A DNA stretch of 40,620 nt from Chitinispirillales bacterium (lineage in GTDB: Bacteria; Fibrobacterota; Chitinivibrionia; Chitinivibrionales; Chitinispirillaceae), in contig JAITFQ010000012.1 of the NCBI GenBank assembly GCA_031281225.1, forward strand, positions 1 to 40,620. The letters run 5' to 3'. Shown here in pieces: positions 34,619-40,620 of the stretch (positions within the stretch are counted from its first letter, which is position 1; each line of letters starts with the position of its first letter). The translations under genes and the position numbers were made by a program. The notes under the pieces are model-generated. The model worked only from the letters and a program-made list of their open reading frames with translations. It was not told the origin of the DNA and searched no databases.

Positions 34619-34807
34619 AGTTAAAGATATGCTTATTTTGTAAAAATGTTCAAAAGCTTTCTTGGCAGACTTTAAAAAAAATAAATCATGGTACAGTTCC
34701 GTTGCTTTAAAAAGTTTTTTAACAAATTCCAAAATCCCTTGCTTCCGCAGAATAATTTTTTTGTTATACTTCCCAAGATGCTCGGATATTATATTTATAG
34801 GGATACC

Positions 34808-35758
34808 ATGAAAACAGACACAAAAAAGATATATCTGTCGTTCGTAGTACCTTGTTTCAACGAAGAGGCAAATATTCCCGCGCTTTTTAGAGAGATCGTC
34901 AGGTTGCTTGATGTGTGTGGTGGTGATGGCGGCGGCGGCGGGGAGGTTATTTTTGTTGATGATGGTTCAAAGGACGGCACGTTGGGCGTTTTGCGTACGG
35001 TTGCCGATGGGGATAGCCGCGTTCGCTACATCTCCTTTTCACGCAATTTTGGCAAAGAGGCCGCCATGCTTGCCGGATTACAGGCGGCTCAGGGTAAGTT
35101 CGTTGTGATGCTCGATGCCGACATGCAGCACCCGCCAACCATGATTCCGCAAATGCTTGAGGAAATCACAAGCGGGGAGTACGATTGCGTTATTGCCAAG
35201 CGGAGCCGGAGAGGCGATCCGTTTTTTCGGACGCTTTTGTCCAACTGCTTCTACAGGCTCACATCAATGCTTGTTGATGTCGAAATGATAGACGGCGCTG
35301 GCGATTTTCGGCTTATGACGGCTTCATACGTTGAGGCGATTCTGAAACTGGATGAACGAAACCGTTTTTCAAAAGGGATCTATCCGTGGATTGGGTTCAA
35401 AACAAAGTGCGTAGAGTATGAAAACGTTGGGCGGGCGGCCGGTAAAACGAAGTGGTCTATTTTCAAACTTTTCCGCTACTCCATGAACGGCATAATCGGC
35501 TTTTCCACGAAAATGCTCTCGCTCATATCACTTTTGGGGATAATGTCGTTTGCAACGTCTATAGTGCTGTTCGTTTTGCTCATTTTGCGTAAGATATACG
35601 GCAACGTAGGGGTGGATGGGTGGACGACCATTGTTTGCCTCATCGTGTTTTTTAGTGGGCTGATTCTGCTCGCGATTGGTATTACTGGTCAGTATATAGA
35701 AAAAATGTACACGGAAATAAAACGCCGCCCTCACTTTATCGTTCGGGAGTCGAGATGA
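34808..35758 (+). CDS. GtrB/DPM1-like family 2 glycosyltransferase
   Basis: A 316-residue glycosyltransferase of family GT2. The N-terminal domain has SFVVPCFNEEANIPALF, VDDGSKDGT and the metal-binding DADMQHPP. Two C-terminal membrane helices follow (LISLLGIMSFATSIVLFVLL and a second ending AIGITGQYIEKMY). This is the architecture of GtrB and ArnC-like enzymes that load a sugar onto undecaprenyl phosphate. A Gly/Asp run (GGDGGGGG) is inserted before the first strand motif. AGGG lies a few bases before the ATG at 34808. It faces the GtrII-like gene across a divergent region of 189 bases, which suggests that it supplies the lipid-linked sugar. No GtrA-type flippase is visible. Confidence 0.9.
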   Translation: MKTDTKKIYLSFVVPCFNEEANIPALFREIVRLLDVCGGDGGGGGEVIFVDDGSKDGTLGVLRTVADGDSRVRYISFSRNFGKEAAMLAGLQAAQGKFVVMLDADMQHPPTMIPQMLEEITSGEYDCVIAKRSRRGDPFFRTLLSNCFYRLTSMLVDVEMIDGAGDFRLMTASYVEAILKLDERNRFSKGIYPWIGFKTKCVEYENVGRAAGKTKWSIFKLFRYSMNGIIGFSTKMLSLISLLGIMSFATSIVLFVLLILRKIYGNVGVDGWTTIVCLIVFFSGLILLAIGITGQYIEKMYTEIKRRPHFIVRESR

Positions 35759-35833
35759 CAAAATTACAGATGCCTTTACTTTTATGACCTGCATATTCTC
35801 GGTCCCGCTATATGGCGCCTGGTGCTTATAGCA

Positions 35834-35851
35834 CTGTGATATTTTTCACAG
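35834..35851. promoter_or_regulatory. Rex operator-like palindrome, distal site
   Basis: CTGTGATATTTTTCACAG has perfect 6-bp arms with 6 bases between. It closely matches the Rex consensus TTGTGA-N6-TCACAA. It lies 133 bases before the rex ATG. Confidence 0.65.
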
Positions 35852-35907
35852 AAACATGCTGCGAAAATACCCTCAAAATAACTATTTCAAAAAAGTAAAA
35901 ATTTTCC

Positions 35908-35936
35908 TTGCGTCTCGCGTGCGCATAACGTATATT
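35908..35936 (+). promoter_or_regulatory. Putative rex promoter
   Basis: TTGCGT and TATATT with an ideal spacing of 17. Transcription would start near 35943, inside the proximal Rex-like site. Confidence 0.6.
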
Positions 35937-35939
35937 TAG

Positions 35940-35957
35940 TTGTGACATTTTTCACGG
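35940..35957. promoter_or_regulatory. Rex operator-like palindrome, proximal site
   Basis: TTGTGACATTTTTCACGG lies directly after the -10 box and over the expected transcription start. The left arm is a perfect Rex half-site; the right arm differs in the last two positions. Binding here would block rex transcription. Confidence 0.65.
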
Positions 35958-35966
35958 AAGGTGTTT

Positions 35967-36599
35967 ATGGACGAAAGAAAATCTATCCCCGTTCCTGCCG
36001 CCGCGAGGCTGTGCGCCGTTTACAGGCTACTGTGCGATCTCTCCGCGCAGGGGGTGAATTTTGTTTCGTCCGGCGACCTCGGCGAGGCGCTCGGTATCGG
36101 GGCGCACAACATACGCAAGGACATTAGCCACATCTCCGGCGGCGGGAGCGGCAGGAGCGGCTACGATACCGCGCGGCTGAAAAAACAGATCGCGGAGCAT
36201 TTCGGCCTTGAAAACGAATACCGCGCCTGCGTAACCGGCCTCGGCCGCCTCGGTCAAGCGCTCGTCCGCGACGGCCAGCACATTTTTAAGGAATTAAAAA
36301 TCGTAGCCGCCTTCGATTCCGACCTGAACAGGGTGGAAACAATAGACGTAGGCGTCCCCGTCCACCCGACATACGAGATAACCGAAACCGTAAAACGCCT
36401 GAACATAGACACCGCCATCCTAACCGTCCCCGACCCCACCGCCCAAGAATGCGCCGAGCGCCTGATAACCGGCGGCATAAAGGGAATAATGAATTTCACC
36501 GCCACCCACCTAAAAGTCAAGGGGGGCGTTACAGTCAGAAACATTGATTTGGCGGGAGAATTTAAAATTTTATCAGCATTGATGTTTTTGGGGGGATGA
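35967..36599 (+). CDS. rex: Redox-sensing transcriptional repressor Rex
   Basis: A 210-residue Rex, a dimer that senses the NADH/NAD+ ratio and represses fermentation and respiration genes when NADH is low. An N-terminal winged helix (residues 1-80; VSSGDLGEALGIGAHNIRKD) is followed by a Rossmann domain with GLGRLG at 91-96. The C-terminus has NIDLAGEFKILSALMF as in other Rex proteins. The ATG at 35967 has GGAAGG 5 bases upstream and overlaps the end of the proximal operator region. A GTG at 35961 is a weaker alternative. Two Rex-like palindromes upstream indicate self-repression. No NADH-linked target gene is adjacent. Confidence 0.95.
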   Translation: MDERKSIPVPAAARLCAVYRLLCDLSAQGVNFVSSGDLGEALGIGAHNIRKDISHISGGGSGRSGYDTARLKKQIAEHFGLENEYRACVTGLGRLGQALVRDGQHIFKELKIVAAFDSDLNRVETIDVGVPVHPTYEITETVKRLNIDTAILTVPDPTAQECAERLITGGIKGIMNFTATHLKVKGGVTVRNIDLAGEFKILSALMFLGG

Positions 36600-36623
36600 T
36601 GAAACCACCCCGCCCTGCGGGCA

Positions 36624-36639
36624 CCCCTCCAAGGAGGGG
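36624..36639 (+). terminator. Hairpin after rex (no T run)
   Basis: CCCCTCC and GGAGGGG form a perfect 7-bp stem with a 2-base loop, 25 bases after the rex stop. It resembles a REP-like hairpin and may stop or stabilise the transcript. Confidence 0.4.
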
Positions 36640-36734
36640 AATTAAAGACCCGCTACCGGGACATTTGTGATACTTGCATATGCAAAGCGAACGGGGCGTT
36701 GCGGGGTGCTCCCCGCAGAGGGGGTAGCGGAAAA

Positions 36735-36772
36735 CAAAATATATTGAATGTCTTTTTGTTCAATATATTTTG
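36735..36772. repeat. Perfect 14-bp AT-rich inverted repeat
   Basis: CAAAATATATTGAA and TTCAATATATTTTG are separated by 10 bases. It lies in the 302-base gap between rex and serC, between GC-rich hairpins (GCGGGG / CCCCGC near 36700; CCGCTACC near 36652 pairing with GGTAGCGG near 36724) and the dispersed repeat. No gene was seen in this gap. Confidence 0.7.
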
Positions 36773-36782
36773 GTTGGAGCGA

Positions 36783-36825
36783 GGGGGAGACTTCCCCCCT
36801 TAAAATATGTTTTGAATTTGACTTT
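36783..36825 (+). repeat. 43-bp dispersed repeat, copy 2
   Basis: Identical to 32797-32839 (inverted) except at two positions. The first half forms a short G-rich/C-rich hairpin; the second half runs TTAAAATATGTTTTGAATT. It merges with the hexamer tract. Confidence 0.8.
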
Positions 36826-36858
36826 GACTTTGACTTTGATTTTGATTTTGATTTTTAT
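36811..36858 (+). repeat. Hexanucleotide tandem tract
   Basis: Eight units: TTTGAA, three TTTGAC, three TTTGAT and TTTTAT. Tracts like this can vary in length by slippage. It lies about 45 bases before the serC start, in the likely leader. Confidence 0.8.
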
Positions 36859-36901
36859 AAACAACCACCAAAACACCAATTAATAAGGAGGCTTAATTAG
36901 T

Positions 36902-37990
36902 ATGCCCAGAGTCTACAACTTTTCCGCCGGCCCGTCCATGCTGCCGGAAGAAGTCCTCAAAACCGCCGCGTCAGAGATGCTCGACTACCAAAACACCGGA
37001 ACGTCGGTGATGGAAATGAGCCACCGCTCAAACGCGTTCATCGCAATCGCGAAAGACGCCGAGACGCTTTTGCGCGAGCTCATGGAAATTCCGGAAAACT
37101 ACAAGGTGCTCTTCCTGCAAGGCGGAGCGTCGACGCAGTTTGCCATGGTGCCGCTCAACCTCATGGGGCGCAAGGAGGGCAAAAAGGCCGACTTCGTCAA
37201 TACGGGCATGTGGTCGAAAAAGGCTATCGGCGAGGCCAAAAAGTTCGGGACGGTAAAGGTTGTCGCGACGTCCGAGGACAAGAATTTTAACTATATCCCA
37301 ACGCTGACAAAGGATATGTTCGACCCGCAGGCGTCATACGCGCACATCACGACCAACAACACGATTTTTGGCACGCGCTACCGTGAGCTGCCCGATACGG
37401 GCGATGTGCCGCTCGTTGCCGACATGTCGTCAAACATCCTTTCCGAGCGGTACGATGTGAGCAAGTTCGGCGTCATTTACGCCGGGGCTCAGAAGAACAT
37501 CGGCCCGGCGGGCGTGACGATTGTTATCATCCGCGAGGACCTGCTCGGCGGCGAGCTCGACATAACCCCCACGATGCTCGGGTACAAGGTGCACGTGGAG
37601 AATGAGTCTATGTACAACACCCCGCCCTGTTATCCGCTGTATGTGGCGAAGTTGGTTTTTGACTGGCTGAAAGCGAAGGGCGGCGTTGCGGCTATGCAGA
37701 AAGTGAACGAGGAAAAGGCGGCGATGCTTTATGAATTTTTGGACGGCTCGAAAATTTTTAAGGGCACGGTCGAAAAGGAGTACCGCTCGCTGATGAACGT
37801 CCCGTTTGTTCTTCCGTCTGACGATCTGAACGGCGCGTTTGTCAAGCAGGCCACGGCGGCGGGGCTGATTAACCTGAAAGGGCACCGTTCTGTGGGCGGG
37901 ATGCGGGCGAGCATTTACAACGCCATGCCGGTTGAGGGGGTCAGGGCGCTTGTTGAGTTTATGAAAGAATTTGAGTCGAAGAACAGTTAG
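36902..37990 (+). CDS. serC: Phosphoserine aminotransferase
   Basis: A 362-residue PLP enzyme that makes phosphoserine from 3-phosphohydroxypyruvate and glutamate. The start RVYNFSAGPSMLPEEVL is the family signature. The PLP-binding Lys198 lies in YAGAQKNIGPAG. It also has MEMSHRS (about 37-43) and the final GGMRASIYNAM. AAGGAGG lies 10 bases before the ATG. serA follows at 41 bases, so the two first steps of serine synthesis are in one operon. A possible slippage tract and a dispersed repeat lie in its leader. Confidence 0.97.
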   Translation: MPRVYNFSAGPSMLPEEVLKTAASEMLDYQNTGTSVMEMSHRSNAFIAIAKDAETLLRELMEIPENYKVLFLQGGASTQFAMVPLNLMGRKEGKKADFVNTGMWSKKAIGEAKKFGTVKVVATSEDKNFNYIPTLTKDMFDPQASYAHITTNNTIFGTRYRELPDTGDVPLVADMSSNILSERYDVSKFGVIYAGAQKNIGPAGVTIVIIREDLLGGELDITPTMLGYKVHVENESMYNTPPCYPLYVAKLVFDWLKAKGGVAAMQKVNEEKAAMLYEFLDGSKIFKGTVEKEYRSLMNVPFVLPSDDLNGAFVKQATAAGLINLKGHRSVGGMRASIYNAMPVEGVRALVEFMKEFESKNS

Positions 37991-38031
37991 TAACATCACA
38001 ACCAAAAAATTATATGAAAGGGATAAATACT

Positions 38032-39201
38032 ATGTACAAAATTCAGACCTTGAACAAAATCAGTACGCACGGCCTCGAGCTTTTTCCGCGCGACCGTTAT
38101 GAGATCGCTTCGGAGATCGTCAATCCCGATGCCGTAGTCGTGAGAAGTTTCAGTATGATCGATATGGATATTCCCCAGTCGGTGATGGCTGTCGCGCGCG
38201 CGGGGGCGGGGGTGAATAATATTCCCGTCGACAAGTGCACCGAGCGCGGGATAGTGGTTTTTAACACGCCGGGCGCCAACGCCAACGGTGTTAAGGAGCT
38301 TGTTCTCGCGGGGCTTTTCATGTCTTCGCGGCGGCTTGTCCCGGGGCTTATGTGGGCGAAGGGGCTGATTGGCAAGGGCGACGAGGTTCCGCGCCTTGTC
38401 GAGAAGGGGAAGAGCGATTTTGCCGGGCCGGAGATTAAGGGTAAGCGCCTCGGCGTTATCGGGCTTGGCTCGATTGGCGTGATGGTGGCAAACGACGCGG
38501 TTGAGCTTGGGATGAAGGTGTCGGGTTACGACCCGTTCATGTCCGTCGAGACCGCGTGGAAGATGTCGCGCGGCGTCAAGTGGGCCAAGGGCGTCGAGAA
38601 CCTGCTCGCGGAGAGCGACTACATCACCCTGCACGTGCCGCTTACCGACAAGACCAAGGGGATGATAAACAAGGAGCGTTTCGCCATAATGAAAAAAGGC
38701 ACCCGCATCCTGAACTTCGCCCGCGGCGGGCTTGTGAACAACAGCGATCTGATAGAGGCGCTTGCGGACGGGACGGTTGGCGCGTACGTCACCGACTTCC
38801 CCGACGAAAATCTTTTGAAGCAGGAGAACGTGATCGCGTTTCCGCATCTTGGGGCGTCTACCCCCGAGGCGGAGGACAACTGCGCGGTGATGGCGGTGAA
38901 CCAGACAAAAGATTTTCTCGAACTCGGGAACATCAAGAACTCGGTAAACTTCCCCGACTGCGAGCTTCACTTCAACGGGCAGACGCGCATAGTGATAGCC
39001 AACAAAAACATCCCGAACATGGTCGGCCAGGTCACGGGCGTTTTGGCGGCGGACTCGATAAATATCTCCAACCTGCTCAACAAGAACAAGGGGGAGCTCG
39101 CGTACAATATCATAGACGTCGACGGCGAACTCGCGGAGTCTGCGGTCGACAAGATACGCGCTATCAACGGGGTGATTATGGTGAGGGTTATTCGGAGGTA
39201 A
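38032..39201 (+). CDS. serA: D-3-phosphoglycerate dehydrogenase
   Basis: A 389-residue NAD-dependent enzyme that starts serine synthesis from 3-phosphoglycerate. The nucleotide-binding motif GLGSIG lies at residues 144-149. The catalytic Arg231 is in ARGG, and His272 in PHLGAST. The C-terminal 75 residues form an ACT domain, probably for serine feedback, with NISNLLNKNKGELAYNIIDV. The intervening domain of long SerA types is absent. I chose the ATG at 38032 because AAAGGGA lies 8 bases upstream; an ATG at 38014 is weaker. A long minus-strand frame opposite this gene is a shadow. Confidence 0.97.
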   Translation: MYKIQTLNKISTHGLELFPRDRYEIASEIVNPDAVVVRSFSMIDMDIPQSVMAVARAGAGVNNIPVDKCTERGIVVFNTPGANANGVKELVLAGLFMSSRRLVPGLMWAKGLIGKGDEVPRLVEKGKSDFAGPEIKGKRLGVIGLGSIGVMVANDAVELGMKVSGYDPFMSVETAWKMSRGVKWAKGVENLLAESDYITLHVPLTDKTKGMINKERFAIMKKGTRILNFARGGLVNNSDLIEALADGTVGAYVTDFPDENLLKQENVIAFPHLGASTPEAEDNCAVMAVNQTKDFLELGNIKNSVNFPDCELHFNGQTRIVIANKNIPNMVGQVTGVLAADSINISNLLNKNKGELAYNIIDVDGELAESAVDKIRAINGVIMVRVIRR

Positions 39202-39217
39202 ACGGGCGGCCACTTGG

Positions 39218-39240
39218 TGCGGGCGGCAGTTCAGCCCGCA
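39218..39240. terminator. Hairpin between convergent serA and recD2-type genes
   Basis: TGCGGGC and GCCCGCA form a perfect 7-bp stem with a 9-base loop. It overlaps the stop of the helicase gene. No T run on either strand. Confidence 0.4.
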
Positions 39241-40620
39241 ACCAACCCCCGCAGCCGCGAATTCCTCGTCAGCGCCTTGTCGTTTTTCACGGCCGTGGAG
39301 AGTGCCCAGCGGGTGCCTACGAATACGCATAGGTCTCTAGCTCTCGTCAACCCCGTGTAGATCAGGTTTCTTTGGAGCATGATAAAATGCTGGGTTGATA
39401 TTGGGATGATTACCGCCCTGAATTCCGAGCCTTGGCTTTTGTGTATGCTTATGCAGTAGGCGGGGATGATTTGGTCGAGGTCGCGCTCTTCATATACTAT
39501 CGGCGTCTTGTCGAAGGTGATTGCCACCTTATCATTAGCTATCGCGGTGATGAAGCCTATGTCGCCGTTGAAGACCCCCATGTCGTAATTGTTTTTGGTT
39601 TGGATCACCCTGTCGCCAAGAACAAAAGTATGTTGTGAGGTAGTGACTTTGGGGCCATTTTTGTTAAGCGTGCGTTGTAAGGCGGCATTCAGGTTTATGG
39701 TGCCGAGCGTCCCCTTGTGCATTGGTGATAATACTTGAATGTCGAGCATTGGGTTAAATCCGTACCGTGCCGGTAATCTTCTACTGACCAAGTCTACAAT
39801 TGTATCGAGGCACTTTTGCGGCTCCTCTTCGGTGATGAGGAAGCAGTTGTCGGCGGCGGCGTTTTCAAATGTCGGTATGTCTCCTCCGATGATTTCGTGG
39901 GCGGCAGTGACGATGCGGCTTCGCGCCGATTGCCGGAAAATGCGTGTGAGCTGGATATGCGGGATTAGCGGGCAGGAGATCAGGTCGGAGAGAACGCTGC
40001 CGGGGCCTACCGAGGGCAGTTGATTAAAATCGCCGACGAAAATCAGAACTGTATCGCGTCTTACGGCCGAGAGGAAACTTTTCATCAGGAGGATGTCGAT
40101 CATTGAAACTTCGTCGAGTATTATTACATCGGCGTCTATCGGGTTTTCCGCGCATTTCATAAACTGAAAGCCGCTGCCGCCGCCGGGTTTGAATTCGAGC
40201 AAGCGGTGGATTGTGCGGGCGGCGTTGCCCGAAATTGAGCCCATGCGGGCGGCGGCTCTGCCGGTGGGGGCGGCGAGCTGGATTTTTTTGTTGAGCTGGT
40301 TGAAGAACGCCACGATGACCTGCAGGACGGTGGTCTTGCCGGTGCCGGGGCCGCCGGTCAGGATAAAAATTTTGTTTTTAGCGGCGCGGCGGACGGCTTC
40401 AAGCTGCTCGGGGGCGCCGCTCCATCCGGTTTTTTGCTGATAGTAGGCGATGAACTCGTTTATTTCCTTGTCATTGGCAATATCTTTTTGATGGCTGCTG
40501 TCCCCGATTCTCGTTGACAAAAAATGTGCGACATCTTTTTCCGCGCGGTACAGGTAGGGGAGGTAGACGCAATCATCCTCGCGGATAAAAATTTCCTGAT
40601 TTGCGCAGTGGTCAAGCGTG
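39231..40620 (-). CDS. RecD2-type ATP-dependent DNA helicase (5' end outside window)
   Basis: The frame is open to the last base of the window (462 codons visible), so the N-terminal part is missing. The visible part begins in the RecD2 linker region (DCVYLPYLYRAEKDVAHFL). Walker A is GGPGTGKTT and motif II is IILDEVSMID. The C-terminal motifs are YCISIHKSQGSEF and YTGLTRARDLCVFVG. Stand-alone RecD2 helicases move 5' to 3' and act outside the RecBCD complex. Full-length members have about 700 or more residues; the missing part would include the OB-like and HhH domains. Confidence 0.92.
   Translation of the reverse strand, partial: TLDHCANQEIFIREDDCVYLPYLYRAEKDVAHFLSTRIGDSSHQKDIANDKEINEFIAYYQQKTGWSGAPEQLEAVRRAAKNKIFILTGGPGTGKTTVLQVIVAFFNQLNKKIQLAAPTGRAAARMGSISGNAARTIHRLLEFKPGGGSGFQFMKCAENPIDADVIILDEVSMIDILLMKSFLSAVRRDTVLIFVGDFNQLPSVGPGSVLSDLISCPLIPHIQLTRIFRQSARSRIVTAAHEIIGGDIPTFENAAADNCFLITEEEPQKCLDTIVDLVSRRLPARYGFNPMLDIQVLSPMHKGTLGTINLNAALQRTLNKNGPKVTTSQHTFVLGDRVIQTKNNYDMGVFNGDIGFITAIANDKVAITFDKTPIVYEERDLDQIIPAYCISIHKSQGSEFRAVIIPISTQHFIMLQRNLIYTGLTRARDLCVFVGTRWALSTAVKNDKALTRNSRLRGLVAG

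Noticed and set aside
37996-39330. A 444-codon frame on the minus strand opposite serA
   Set aside because: It is a GC-rich shadow of serA with strongly biased Arg/His/Leu composition and no domain.
1-40620. CRISPR arrays, tRNA and rRNA genes
   Set aside because: No regular spacer-repeat pattern was found; the gaps between genes show no tRNA T-loop or cloverleaf that I could recognise.

Overview
The window looks like chromosome of a Gram-negative-type bacterium. It encodes two large outer-membrane beta-barrel candidates, a lipoprotein, an MlaE-type lipid-transport permease, TatA/TatC and a periplasm-facing lytic transglycosylase. The broken C-terminal sorting-type domain near 22.0-22.2 kb and the style of the large outer-membrane proteins recall Fibrobacterota and related phyla. 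That placement is an impression from family resemblance, not a phylogenetic result. UGA, UAA and UAG all end ordinary genes here, so the standard bacterial code applies.

Layout. 0-6 kb: the tail of an Rpn-type nuclease/transposase gene, then a minus-strand operon of an amidophosphoribosyltransferase-like gene, carB, a small membrane protein and a PTS IIA-like protein. Its leader contains an intrinsic terminator. 6.1-6.4 kb: a 173-bp element with long inverted ends. 6.5-11.6 kb: comM/yifB and an 1100-residue outer-membrane protein. 11.6-14.1 kb: an AT-rich restriction-modification island (MvaI/BcnI-type nuclease plus a methyltransferase interrupted by one in-frame UGA). It lies between an IS3 remnant and a second copy of the 6.2-kb element's core. 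14.1-16.5 kb: argS and a RelBE-type toxin-antitoxin pair. 16.6-21.1 kb: an FHA-lytic transglycosylase fusion and an operon of HAMP protein, 5-formyl-THF cyclo-ligase, DUF2953 protein and MlaE. 21.2-24.1 kb: an MnmD-like methyltransferase, a gene remnant, and an ACT-domain/UPF0210 pair. 24.1-27.5 kb: ksgA, a beta-barrel gene and a lipoprotein gene in one operon. 27.5-31.2 kb: tatA, tatC and a P-type Ca2+-ATPase. 31.3-35.8 kb: a beta-CASP metallo-beta-lactamase protein and a divergent GtrII-like/GtrB-like glycosylation pair. 35.8-39.2 kb: the redox repressor gene rex with two matching operators, then serC and serA. The window ends inside a recD2-type helicase gene.

Most of the content is housekeeping: pyrimidine/arginine precursors, serine synthesis, translation, ribosome maturation, protein export and redox control. 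The accessory signals are the interrupted restriction-modification system, the repeat family with inverted ends, the FHA-transglycosylase fusion, the PurF-like protein without its N-terminal cysteine, the palindromes at rex, and a 43-bp dispersed repeat that forms the end of the GtrII-like gene. Several promoters appear to share a TATATT -10 box with a TTGCxT or TTGATT -35 box. No tRNA, rRNA or CRISPR array was seen.
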